Made by a program: the position numbers and the translations under genes
The notes under the pieces: generated by a model
Database searches by the model: none
What the model was told of the DNA's origin: nothing
What the model saw: the letters and a program-made list of their open reading frames with translations, nothing else
In this document: one piece after another, positions 27,010 through 35,412 of the stretch
Layout: each line of letters starts with the position of its first letter
How positions within the stretch are numbered: position 1 is the first letter of the stretch
From: Euryarchaeota archaeon UBA171
Lineage (GTDB): Archaea > Thermoplasmatota > Poseidoniia > Poseidoniales > Thalassarchaeaceae
Assembly (NCBI GenBank): GCA_002497295.1
Contig: DANO01000031.1
Location: 24,731-68,094 of the forward strand
Direction of reading: 5' to 3'
DNA: 43,364 nt

Positions 27010-28602
27010 CTAAATCTCAACATAAGCAAGTTCTCCAGGCTTGAGAAATGGATCCGATATACCTGAAATCGATGTTCTCATAATCGTATTTTCGTTATCA
27101 AAATGAAACTCGGAATCACTGAAATTCATTAAAACTCTAACTCGTTTATTTTCGCTTTCCTTGATGAAGGAGAGTATTCCGAATGATGATTCAATCGCAA
27201 CAATAGAATCAGATTTCATCCAATCTTCGATTTTCCTACGATGGACCATGCTACGGTAATAATTGAGCATGGAATCAGGATTATCGTGCTGAATAGATAC
27301 CGAATAAGCATGCCATGCCTCGGGCATTGGAAGCCATGGCTTTGCATTAGTGAATCCAGAATTTGGTAGATTCGCATCCCATGGCATAGGGACCCTGCAT
27401 CCGTCCCTGCCCTTGTACTCCGATTCTGGATTTTGACGGAAGAATGCTGGATCTTGTCTATCTTCGTCTGGAACATTGGCCTGGGGGAGGGCTAGTTCTT
27501 CTCCGTTGTAGAGGAATATTCTACCAGGTAATGCCATAATTAGGGCGAGGAGCGATTTGTAACGGATGTTCGCTACTTGGTCATCTAGTGACCCATCTGA
27601 ATGTGTGGGCGCGTAACGTGACCAATGTCTAATTTCATCGTGATTGGACAGAGTCCAAACGGGGAGAGACCCCGTATCTCTCCACAAATCCATATTTTCT
27701 CCTATCCTATCTCTGAATCCATCGCTAGACCAATCTTGGTGGAGGAATGAGAAATCAAAAGCAGCATGGAGTTGATCAGGCCGGAGATATTCGAGTAGAC
27801 GTTCCCGCGTTGCCGTGTGTATCTCGCCGATGAGGAATCTACTCGGCTCATATTCCTCTACAATTTTCCTCCATTTTTGATAAATGACGTGGACTTCTGG
27901 CTGATCCCAGCAAGCTGACCAATTGTCTCCAAACCCAATTCGGTTGGGCAATCCAGGTGCCTTGAAGAGGCCATGTGCTACGTCAATCCTGAATCCGTCT
28001 ACGCCTCTGTCAAGCCAAAATCTGAGTATATTCTCGAATCTCTCACGTACGTCCGTGTGGTGCCAATTCAAGTCGGGCTGGCAGGGATCAAACATATGCA
28101 GGTACCATCTCCGGGGGGATTCTTTTGATGAGGGGAATGGAGACCAGGCCGGCCCGCCGAAAATGCTGATCCAATCGTTAGGGGGATCGATTCCTTCTGG
28201 TCCAATGCCCTCTCTGATGATGAAGCGCTCCTCAGCGGGATTCCCGACTCCATCAGACAATGCCATCTGAAACCATTCGTGTTGAGAAGAAACATGGTTT
28301 GGAACTATGTCCATGAGGACCATTATGTCTCGCTGATGGAAATCATCAATCATCTGATCGAATTCTTCCAACGATCCGAACATCGGCTCAACGTCGAAAT
28401 AATCCGATACGTCGTAGCCATGATCCCCTTGGGGCGAGGGATATGTTGGATTTAGCCAGATAGCATCAATACCGAGTTGGTGTATGTGGTCAATACGGGA
28501 CCTCAAACCCGCTATATCGCCAATTCCATCTTGATTGCCGTCCATGAAAGATCGCCAGTATATCTGGTAAACAACCGCTGAATCCCAGCGATTATGGCTC
28601 AT
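27010..28602 (-). CDS. GH13 alpha-glucosidase
   Basis: A 530-residue cytoplasmic glycoside hydrolase family 13 enzyme (no signal peptide). The TIM-barrel motifs are all present: DAIWLNPTYPSP, DIVPNH (98-103), the nucleophile Asp207 in GFRIDVAHG, the acid/base Glu260 in FLIGEIHT, and the transition-state stabiliser Asp322 in LSNHD. The QGDHGYDVSDY segment is typical of oligo-1,6-glucosidase/alpha-glucosidase-like members that act on short oligosaccharides. It is the last gene of the transporter operon, 9 bases after the ATPase, so the likely substrate is imported maltodextrin, giving glucose for the linked ROK kinase. Trehalose or sucrose specificity cannot be excluded. Confidence 0.93.
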   Translation of the reverse strand: MSHNRWDSAVVYQIYWRSFMDGNQDGIGDIAGLRSRIDHIHQLGIDAIWLNPTYPSPQGDHGYDVSDYFDVEPMFGSLEEFDQMIDDFHQRDIMVLMDIVPNHVSSQHEWFQMALSDGVGNPAEERFIIREGIGPEGIDPPNDWISIFGGPAWSPFPSSKESPRRWYLHMFDPCQPDLNWHHTDVRERFENILRFWLDRGVDGFRIDVAHGLFKAPGLPNRIGFGDNWSACWDQPEVHVIYQKWRKIVEEYEPSRFLIGEIHTATRERLLEYLRPDQLHAAFDFSFLHQDWSSDGFRDRIGENMDLWRDTGSLPVWTLSNHDEIRHWSRYAPTHSDGSLDDQVANIRYKSLLALIMALPGRIFLYNGEELALPQANVPDEDRQDPAFFRQNPESEYKGRDGCRVPMPWDANLPNSGFTNAKPWLPMPEAWHAYSVSIQHDNPDSMLNYYRSMVHRRKIEDWMKSDSIVAIESSFGILSFIKESENKRVRVLMNFSDSEFHFDNENTIMRTSISGISDPFLKPGELAYVEI

Positions 28603-28611
28603 AGGTCTCCC

Positions 28612-29724
28612 TCATACCTCTTTGACGGCATTACCTTCAGAGTCGAATAGCCTCATATCGGATTCATCGATCTCTACTCGGACATTGGATTTTCTATCCA
28701 TTATCTGTCGATTTGCCTCAGGTCCGGGCCTGTGCCATACCGCAGAGATTCTGATCCCCGCATGATCCAGATGGACAATTGTCTCAGAACCCAACGACTC
28801 GAAACCGGCGATTTTGAAATTCCCATTATTATCCCCGATCTTCAATGCTGTGTTCTCTGGACGGAAACCGAGAGTGCATTCGCCCTCAAATGAAGAGTAG
28901 TGCGACGGCATTTTCATTGTGAATGTTTTTTCTCCAGCATCTGAATCTGTAGCGAAGAAGACCCCTTCAGAGATATTCCCCTTGACCAGATTCATTGGAG
29001 GAGTGCCTAAGAATGATGCTACAAAGGTGTTTGACGGGTGGTGATATGCCTCAAGAGGAGTGGAGAACTGCTGCATCCTCCCTTCGTTCATTATGACTAT
29101 TCGATCTGCAAGGGTCATCGCCTCGATTTGGTCATGGGTTACGTAAATCGTAGTTGTCCCTAGCTCCTCGTGGAGACGGCGTAGCTCTATTCGCATCTGA
29201 TTCCTGAGTTTCGCATCGAGATTTGATAATGGCTCATCCATAAGGAGTACTTCGGGCTGCCTGACCAGCGCCCTCCCTAATGCTACACGTTGCCTCTGTC
29301 CGCCGGAGAGATTCTTCGGAAGGCGATCAAGATATTCTGTCAAGCCCAGTAGTTCGGCTGCATCTGAGACTCTGCTGTCTATCTCTTCCTTGTCAAGACG
29401 TTCGGCGCCTTTTTGCATTCTGAGGCCGAAGGAGAGGTTTCGCTCTACATTCATGTGGGGGTACAGGGCATATGACTGGAACACCATCCCAATACCTCTG
29501 GCCTTAGGGGGGAGATCATTCACAACAACTCCGTCAATCGATATGTTTCCCTCAGTGATCTCCTCGAGACCGGCGAGCATTCTCAGGGATGTCGTCTTAC
29601 CGCATCCGGATGGACCGACCAGAACTACGAACTCTCCAGATTCAACTTTGATCGTCAAATCCTTGACGGCCACGCTATCGCTATCATATTCCTTCCATAC
29701 GCTGTCGAATCCAACTTCTGCCAT
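28612..29724 (-). CDS. malK: ABC sugar importer ATPase, MalK/UgpC type
   Basis: A 370-residue nucleotide-binding subunit. Motifs are Walker A GPSGCGKTT (38-46), Q-loop FQSYALYPH with Gln83, signature LSGGQRQRVALGRAL (139-153), Walker B LLMDEPLSNLDA (160-171) and switch His197 in THDQIEAMTLADR. The C-terminal third is the beta-rich TOBE/regulatory domain of CUT1 sugar importers. It drives uptake through the two permeases encoded just upstream, with a gap of 6 bases to the second permease gene. Confidence 0.95.
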   Translation of the reverse strand: MAEVGFDSVWKEYDSDSVAVKDLTIKVESGEFVVLVGPSGCGKTTSLRMLAGLEEITEGNISIDGVVVNDLPPKARGIGMVFQSYALYPHMNVERNLSFGLRMQKGAERLDKEEIDSRVSDAAELLGLTEYLDRLPKNLSGGQRQRVALGRALVRQPEVLLMDEPLSNLDAKLRNQMRIELRRLHEELGTTTIYVTHDQIEAMTLADRIVIMNEGRMQQFSTPLEAYHHPSNTFVASFLGTPPMNLVKGNISEGVFFATDSDAGEKTFTMKMPSHYSSFEGECTLGFRPENTALKIGDNNGNFKIAGFESLGSETIVHLDHAGIRISAVWHRPGPEANRQIMDRKSNVRVEIDESDMRLFDSEGNAVKEV

Positions 29725-29730
29725 ACACTA

Positions 29731-31008
29731 TCACCCCTTCACAGCACCCGCGACCATGCCGTCGACGAGATATCTCTGGAATGTAATGAATAAGAGCACT
29801 ACGGGGATGCTTATGAGAATCGAGGCTGCGGCGAAGTCTCCCCAATACGAGTCACCGGCCTGAGCAGAAGATACCATGGAGGCGAGGCCCACGGGCAGAG
29901 TGTATCTGTCTGTGTCCGACAGGAAAGTCAATGCAAGGAGATACTCGTTCCAGGCGGCAAGGAAAGAAAAGAGACAGGTAACGGCTACGGCCGGGAGAGA
30001 CAGGGGGAATATTATCCGAGAGAATATCTGCATCTGTGAACAACCATCTACTCTGGCTGCTTCTTCAAGCTCCCTTGGTATGGTATCAAAGAATCCTTTC
30101 ATCAGCCAGACACACAGTGGGAGGGCTGTTACAGAGTAGGCAACGACGAGTCCGGCGTAAGTATTGAGGAGGCCGAGGCCTTTCATGACGATGAAATATG
30201 GAACGAGGATCAGTGCGCCGGGGAACATCTGGACAATCAGAAACATGAATAGGCCTATTTTTCGTCCATAGAAACGGTATCGTGAGAAACCATATGCAGC
30301 AGGGAATGCGATTGTTAATCCGAAAATAGTTGTCGCGACCGAGACTATGATCGAGTTCCAAAACCACCCCCAGAATCTCTCGGACCCCCACATCTTCTCA
30401 TAATGCTCAAGAGTGGCGGTTGAGATGCTGAAATCCATACTCAGAGAATTACCAGGGGACAGCGAAAGCATGACTGTCCACAGCGGTGGGAGAATTGCGA
30501 ATATTCCTAAGTGTATCAGCACGATTTGCTTGGCAGTCTGAATGATTGCACCAGAGTGCTTCCTCGATCTTGCCAGCCCATTTAGAGCCTCTTCAGTCGA
30601 TGCTTTGCCCATGAACCACCTCGATGAGCGAGATGCGGCGATGACTGCGGCTGCGCCGACCAGCATGGAGGGCGCAGCAGTCCAATAGTCGACCAGAGTT
30701 AGGCCGACGGAAGAATCGGATCTGTGGATGATGTATGAGAGTGAAAGAACCGTCATAGAAGCCCCTGAGACGAGGAAGAGTGCGAATTTCTCAGGGACAG
30801 GACGAGCAGGGACATCCTCTGGGAGTATGAAGACAATGACTGAATTCGCGATTACCACCATCAGTGCGGTTGTCAGTCCGGCGTCGTCCCCTCTCATCCA
30901 CGATACTGCACACATGAAGAGTGCTATCATGAGGCTTATCCACCCAAATGATGCGACAGCACGGAGGCTGACTGGAGTCCACCAACGAACAGCGAGGTTA
31001 TCTCTCAT
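29731..31008 (-). CDS. malG: ABC sugar importer permease, MalG type, with an added N-terminal membrane region
   Basis: A 425-residue permease. The C-terminal about 275 residues are a normal MalG: a TM segment near 162-180, then EEAARVDGCSQMQIFSRIIFP as the EAA loop that touches MalK. Ahead of it are about 150 extra residues with about four hydrophobic segments (near 20-38, 46-62, 75-94 and 110-126), which standard MalG proteins of about 280-300 residues lack. The ATG overlaps the stop of malF (ATGA), and that frame has no better internal start, so the extension looks real. Its role is unknown. Confidence 0.92.
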   Translation of the reverse strand: MRDNLAVRWWTPVSLRAVASFGWISLMIALFMCAVSWMRGDDAGLTTALMVVIANSVIVFILPEDVPARPVPEKFALFLVSGASMTVLSLSYIIHRSDSSVGLTLVDYWTAAPSMLVGAAAVIAASRSSRWFMGKASTEEALNGLARSRKHSGAIIQTAKQIVLIHLGIFAILPPLWTVMLSLSPGNSLSMDFSISTATLEHYEKMWGSERFWGWFWNSIIVSVATTIFGLTIAFPAAYGFSRYRFYGRKIGLFMFLIVQMFPGALILVPYFIVMKGLGLLNTYAGLVVAYSVTALPLCVWLMKGFFDTIPRELEEAARVDGCSQMQIFSRIIFPLSLPAVAVTCLFSFLAAWNEYLLALTFLSDTDRYTLPVGLASMVSSAQAGDSYWGDFAAASILISIPVVLLFITFQRYLVDGMVAGAVKG

Positions 31009-32591
31009 CCATCCACCTCTCCTGCCTTTGTCACTACGAGATATGCTGTGCTAAAGACGATGAGCATCAAGAAAATTATGACTGACCATGCTGCTCCTAA
31101 CCCGTACTCTCCGTCTATGAATGCGATATCGTACACGAAGGTGACGAGAATATCCGTGACGCCGGGCTCTCCATAGAACCTATCGGGGCCACCGCCAGTC
31201 ATCAGGAAGATGACATGAAAGAGATTGAATGTCCAGATCATGCCAAGTAGAGAAAGAGGGACTAGTGCGGGCATTAGTTGCGGTAGCGTGAGGTGCCTGA
31301 AGCGATGGTAGCGTCCAACACCGTCTATATTGGCTGCCTCATACATGTCCCTTGGTATGCCTGCTAATGCTCCAGACGTAGTCATCGTCATGAAGGAGAA
31401 ACCCATCCAGATATTGACGAAGATGACAGAAAATTTAGCCCAGCTATCAAGTCCCAGATAATCGATATCGGATGTAAGAATCCCATTGACCCAACCAAAC
31501 CTGTTGAGCATTCCCCTCCACATTATCACTGAGATGTACCCCGGCACTGCCCACGGTATCAGGAGTATCGTACGCCAGGCTACCTTCCCAATTATGCCAC
31601 TTTCGAGAAGCATGGCGAAAAGAACGCCCAGGAGCATGTGCATAATTACACAGCCAAAGGTCCAGATTAGAGTGAATGTGAACGTACGCCAAAAGCCAGG
31701 ATCGCCGTCGCCGTCGTAATCCCTCTCATCCGAGAATAAGAGTTCGTAGTTGTCGAGACCGATGAATTCTCCCTCGCCATAATTTTCAGCTGATTCATCT
31801 GTGAAAGACAGGTATATGCCGTATCCCACGGGGTAGAAGGTGAGGGTGGCCAATAGCAGAATTGCAGGAAGTACGAAGAGGTAACCGCTCCTCTCTCGTC
31901 GACTCGGAGAGAGGAAATAGAGAACTAATGCCGTAAGGCAAAGACCTCCTACAATCACGCCAATGGCGATGTAAACTCGAGTCATATCAGGATCTGGTGG
32001 CCTTTCAGACTCAGCAGTGGTTATCGCTGACAGGACTTCGAGTCCTTCTGTTACGGATGAGCCATCTTCATCGATGGCCACTGTGGCCACATATACCTGC
32101 TGGCCCCGGACTATTCCAGGGAGATCGCAGACAACCGATGTCGCATCGGGAGGTATTACCGGCATGCCGGTAGAAAAGGTCGGCTCAGACCAACCCTCCT
32201 CAATCTGAAAATCCGTAGCGAGAGTCTCAGGGATGATCGTCGTGGACCACCAGCATCTGAAGAACTTGAGAGTCTCTTGTATGGAGGGGTCATCCGCCTG
32301 ATCTTCCGATACGAATATCCATGCATCGGGGAAACCGGCTACTGAGGAAGCTGTTGGAACTATTTCTGAGAGATTGTTGAATGACTCATCACTGTAATAT
32401 ATATCATACTTCACAGATTCAGGAACTGTCTGAAAGGCGTACCTCACCCTATTGTTGAGATCTACATCCCCGTCTATGGACATCTCCGTAACGGGGGTTG
32501 GGGCAGCCTGGGCTGTGGAGGAAGATAGTAGGAGGAGAGCGAGGAGGGCAGCGGCGGTTATTCCCGCCGTCTGACCCCTCATCGCCCTCAC
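31005..32591 (-). CDS. malF: ABC sugar importer permease, MalF type, with an N-terminal extracytoplasmic domain
   Basis: A 528-residue permease. The N-terminus has a signal-like helix (ITAAALLALLLLSSSTAQA), then about 170 residues of beta-rich extracytoplasmic sequence (about 31-204), one TM helix (206-227), and then a usual CUT1 permease starting at GYLFVLPAILLLATLTFYP. The MalK-contact EAA loop is YEAANIDGVGRYHRFRHLTLP. The outer domain contains Cys113 and Cys155, which could form a disulfide. E. coli MalF has a periplasmic domain between TM helices; here the outer domain sits in front of the core instead. AAGGAGTGAGG before ATG 32591 is a likely ribosome binding site. Confidence 0.93.
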   Translation of the reverse strand: MRAMRGQTAGITAAALLALLLLSSSTAQAAPTPVTEMSIDGDVDLNNRVRYAFQTVPESVKYDIYYSDESFNNLSEIVPTASSVAGFPDAWIFVSEDQADDPSIQETLKFFRCWWSTTIIPETLATDFQIEEGWSEPTFSTGMPVIPPDATSVVCDLPGIVRGQQVYVATVAIDEDGSSVTEGLEVLSAITTAESERPPDPDMTRVYIAIGVIVGGLCLTALVLYFLSPSRRERSGYLFVLPAILLLATLTFYPVGYGIYLSFTDESAENYGEGEFIGLDNYELLFSDERDYDGDGDPGFWRTFTFTLIWTFGCVIMHMLLGVLFAMLLESGIIGKVAWRTILLIPWAVPGYISVIMWRGMLNRFGWVNGILTSDIDYLGLDSWAKFSVIFVNIWMGFSFMTMTTSGALAGIPRDMYEAANIDGVGRYHRFRHLTLPQLMPALVPLSLLGMIWTFNLFHVIFLMTGGGPDRFYGEPGVTDILVTFVYDIAFIDGEYGLGAAWSVIIFLMLIVFSTAYLVVTKAGEVDG

Positions 32592-32635
32592 TCCTTGTTG
32601 CGTTTTACCTCAGTTTATCTGATTGCTGAAGCAAC

Positions 32636-34564
32636 TTACATTGCTGCCATGTAATGGAGCTTGGTCTGCCCTGTTACCGTGCCATCGGCTGCCACGGTGA
32701 ACTCGCAGTTGGTTCCATCATCAGAAGCGGTCCCATCTACATCCTCGCAATGGGTGCCGAGCCAGTTGGCTCCCTGATCTTCTGCACCCCAATCGTAAGT
32801 ACCTGGGTTCGTGGTTATTTCCACGGTCCACATCATGCCGTCCTGGGTGCCTGACTCTAGGGCCCAGCCGCCATATGCTCCCTTGAAATTCACAGCAGTG
32901 ACAGAGCTGTCATCCGTGTGGACCATCAGAGTCACGGTCACTGAGACGTCGACGCCATCGATTCCGTCGCAATTCTGGTCGATTCCGTCGCCCTCTGAGT
33001 CATCGGCACCGGGGTAGATGGTGGCATCATTGTCGTTGCAGTCTGCATCAGCGCCGTCGATGGAGAATCCATCGTCATCAGCGTCGTCATCGACTGTCAA
33101 TGGTATTCCAAGTGCCTTCTCTATGGCAGCCTGTGCCTTTCGAGCAGCGTCAGCTGGATCCATGCCGTTGTCGAAGACGTCTGCGAGCATGGAGTCTACA
33201 GGACCCCATACGGCACCCATGGCTGCGTATGCAGGGGCGCCGAAGCCTCTGGCCATCTGAGCGCCAAAGCCCGCGACTACGGAGTCGCTGGCCACATCCG
33301 GGTGATCTAGCACGGAGGGCATGACGGGGAGGAGTTTCGCGGTCTTTGCGAATTCTACCTGGCTGTCATATCCAGAGAGGTACTTAGTAAGGGTCACTGC
33401 AGCGGTCTTGGAGTCCGAGCCGGACGATACAGACCATCCCTTCATGCCCACGAATGGACTGAATGGAATCTCAAGTACAGAGAGTGGCATCACTGTGTGG
33501 CCGAAGTTAACGTTGGAAGCCTCGATGCCGCTGTATGCCCATGGCCCTTGGATGATGAAGGCCACTTCGTTGTCCTTGAACATGTCTTCCATGTTGTCCC
33601 AGTCACATCCGGCCTTGAGCACAGCTGGTGAGCTGCCATCTGGCAGGACGCCTGTGCCGCCTGCTGGCTGTCCGTAGAGAGCCAACTGGATCGTCTGGAT
33701 CGCCGAGACTGTGCTAGCGCTGTTTATTGTTGGATTACCGGAATCGTCGAAGATCGCTCCGCCATAGCCGGTCAGCCATGGCCAGAACTGGTATGCGGCC
33801 TTGTATGGGAAGCAAAGGCCCCAGTGATCGTCAGACGCCATGCTGGCAGTGACGGCAGCGGTGTAGAACTCGGTGAAAGTCCAGTTGCTGATGTTGCCGT
33901 AATCAACGCCGACTGTGTCGAGTACATCCTTGTTGTAGTAAAGTGCCAAGGAGTCCCCGGATTGTGGCAGTCCGAGCATCTCGCCGTTGACTGTGACGCC
34001 TGAAATCGACGACCCATATGCTGCCAGTTCTGCTGGAGTCATGTAAGGGGCGAGGTCCTCAATTATGGAAACGCCGCCGACGTTGTTGGCAGCGACTTCT
34101 CCCAGGGCGTCATTCTGAAGTCGGAATACGTCTGGCGCCTCGCCGGCCTGTGCTGCAGTTACGTACTGCGGCTTCAGATCGTCGTACGGCACATATTGCA
34201 CGTCAAGGACATAATTTGCGTGTGAAGCCTGGAACGCAGCTATGACATTGTTGAAGGCCTCCTCCTCAGTTGAGTCTAGCGCATATGAGTGCCATACAGT
34301 AAGGCTGTATGTGCACGAGCCATCGTCTTCGACTGCGGCTGCGTCATAGTTGCTGGCATCTGAGTCCATGCATCCGGACACTGGCGGGAATGCACATGTG
34401 CCGTCGTCCACCGTCGCATCGGGGTTGTAATTCGTAGCGGTGCTATCTGTACAGCCGTCTACGTCGGTCGTTGTCGTGTCATCATCATCTCCGCCAAGAC
34501 ATCCTGCAGCGGCCATAGAGACCATCAGCATGCTTAGCAAGAGGGACAGGATTCTGTTGTCCAT
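32636..34564 (-). CDS. malE: Maltodextrin-type solute-binding lipoprotein with a C-terminal starch-binding-like module
   Basis: A 642-residue lipoprotein. The lipobox is AAGC (Cys22), followed by a GGDDDDTTTT spacer. Two short Cys/Asp repeats (about 38-61 and 65-86; GCTDSTATNYNPDA and GCMDSDASNYD) come next. The family 1 solute-binding core runs from LTVWHSYALDST (88) to about 485, including MFKDNEVAFIIQGPWA. Residues 492-540 are a MopE-like calcium motif (DCNDNDATIYPGADD, DGIDQNCDG). The last about 100 residues form a CBM20/48-like beta-sandwich (VNFKGAYGGW, NPGTYDWGAED). It should capture glucan oligosaccharides for the MalFGK importer. It is roughly 240 residues longer than ordinary MalE. 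ATG 34564 fits a TATA-like box about 27 bases upstream. Confidence 0.92.
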   Translation of the reverse strand: MDNRILSLLLSMLMVSMAAAGCLGGDDDDTTTTDVDGCTDSTATNYNPDATVDDGTCAFPPVSGCMDSDASNYDAAAVEDDGSCTYSLTVWHSYALDSTEEEAFNNVIAAFQASHANYVLDVQYVPYDDLKPQYVTAAQAGEAPDVFRLQNDALGEVAANNVGGVSIIEDLAPYMTPAELAAYGSSISGVTVNGEMLGLPQSGDSLALYYNKDVLDTVGVDYGNISNWTFTEFYTAAVTASMASDDHWGLCFPYKAAYQFWPWLTGYGGAIFDDSGNPTINSASTVSAIQTIQLALYGQPAGGTGVLPDGSSPAVLKAGCDWDNMEDMFKDNEVAFIIQGPWAYSGIEASNVNFGHTVMPLSVLEIPFSPFVGMKGWSVSSGSDSKTAAVTLTKYLSGYDSQVEFAKTAKLLPVMPSVLDHPDVASDSVVAGFGAQMARGFGAPAYAAMGAVWGPVDSMLADVFDNGMDPADAARKAQAAIEKALGIPLTVDDDADDDGFSIDGADADCNDNDATIYPGADDSEGDGIDQNCDGIDGVDVSVTVTLMVHTDDSSVTAVNFKGAYGGWALESGTQDGMMWTVEITTNPGTYDWGAEDQGANWLGTHCEDVDGTASDDGTNCEFTVAADGTVTGQTKLHYMAAM

Positions 34565-34580
34565 GTCTTATGGGGGAACT

Positions 34581-34592
34581 TAGTACGATATT
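34581..34592 (+). promoter_or_regulatory. Candidate operator, copy A in the malE promoter
   Basis: TAGTACGATATT on the plus strand differs at one base from TAGTGCGATATT in the divergent malQ/GH57 promoter region. It overlaps the TATA-like box of malE, so a bound protein would be expected to repress. No regulator gene is visible in the window. Confidence 0.35.
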
Positions 34593-34595
34593 AAT
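34588..34595 (-). promoter_or_regulatory. TATA-like box for the malE transporter operon
   Basis: On the minus strand ATTAATAT is centred about 27 bases upstream of the malE ATG, in the 68-base gap after the ROK kinase stop. This suggests an internal promoter for malE-malF-malG-malK-GH13. It overlaps one copy of the shared element at 34581-34592. Confidence 0.5.
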
Positions 34596-34611
34596 GCAAT
34601 TGGTAACAATA

Positions 34612-34622
34612 TGTTAGTGCGA
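34612..34622 (+). promoter_or_regulatory. Candidate operator, copy B in the malE promoter
   Basis: TGTTAGTGCGA shares its TAGTGCGA part with the GH57-side element and its TGTTAGTG part with the reverse complement of 36805-36812. It starts its TAGT 34 bases from that of copy A, in the same orientation, about three helical turns apart. Confidence 0.3.
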
Positions 34623-34632
34623 ATTCTGAGAA

Positions 34633-35412
34633 TTAACGCGTATTTCTGTTCAGTAACCCATTTCTAAAGTCATGATGCCAACATGCTGCCCCGATGAGTC
34701 CTGCATGATTGGAATCTGGAGCCAACTCTAGAGTTGAGCCCACTTCAATCATGCCGAACCATGAGTCTGGTTCCTCTGTGATTCCCCCTCCGACGAGTAT
34801 GGTATCAGGAGAGATGCATGAGGCTATTCTGGTGATGGCTGATGATAGGTTTTGACTCCATTTATTCATATCCATGTTGTACTCCCTAAGAGCCCTGGCA
34901 CTAGCCGTCTGATCTATGTGGTCGCCATCCTCGTTTAACAGCCTACCAAGCTCGACGTTTCTGAGGAGTGTCCCCCCCTGGGAAACGGCTGTGCCAATGG
35001 AGGTGCCTATCGTGACGAGAAGAATTGTTTCCATTCCCGCGTATTTCTTATGATTCCTGATTGCATGATAGAGTGCTGAATCGGCGTCATTCAGCAATGT
35101 GGATGAAAATCCATTTTCGGATAATGTGTCGGTGAGGGTTCTGTGTCTGATGTCGTCCCCCATGTTGGGGCCATTGATTACCTCGCGATGGGATACTACT
35201 CCGGGGAACCCTACCCCTATCTGGTTGCCTTTGTATCGGACATCTTGTATAATCGAGGTTATCGATTCAGTTATTCTTGCGAGTCGTGGTAGCGGTTCAT
35301 GCTTGATAGTGCGTCTTCGACCCACGATACACCCCGAATCGACATCGACGACACCGCCTTTTACCGACGAGCCTCCAATATCAATGCCCAGGATTAGATT
35401 CTCGGCCATCAT
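34633..35412 (-). CDS. ROK-family glucokinase, polyphosphate-glucokinase-like
   Basis: A 259-residue sugar kinase. The phosphate-binding motif is ILGIDIGGSSVKGG (Asp11, Lys18). The catalytic Asp111 is in LLNDADSALYHA. LLVTIGTSIGTAVSQGGTLLRNVELG matches the pattern T.GTGIG.A....G.L..N.ELG of strictly polyphosphate/ATP glucokinases. The zinc-binding CXCGXXGC motif of ordinary bacterial ROK kinases is absent, also as in polyphosphate glucokinases. It should phosphorylate glucose released by the GH13 enzyme and MalQ. Its start overlaps the malQ 3' end by 32 bases, so it is co-transcribed. Whether the donor is polyphosphate or ATP cannot be read from the sequence. ATG 35412 is followed at once by ATG 35409. 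Confidence 0.82.
   Translation of the reverse strand: MMAENLILGIDIGGSSVKGGVVDVDSGCIVGRRRTIKHEPLPRLARITESITSIIQDVRYKGNQIGVGFPGVVSHREVINGPNMGDDIRHRTLTDTLSENGFSSTLLNDADSALYHAIRNHKKYAGMETILLVTIGTSIGTAVSQGGTLLRNVELGRLLNEDGDHIDQTASARALREYNMDMNKWSQNLSSAITRIASCISPDTILVGGGITEEPDSWFGMIEVGSTLELAPDSNHAGLIGAACWHHDFRNGLLNRNTR

Noticed and set aside
32624..32635. Small inverted repeat TTGCTGAAGCAA between malE and malF
   Set aside because: The stem is only four to five base pairs and no T tract follows, so a terminator or processing hairpin is not supported. It could tune malE versus malF levels, but the evidence is too thin.
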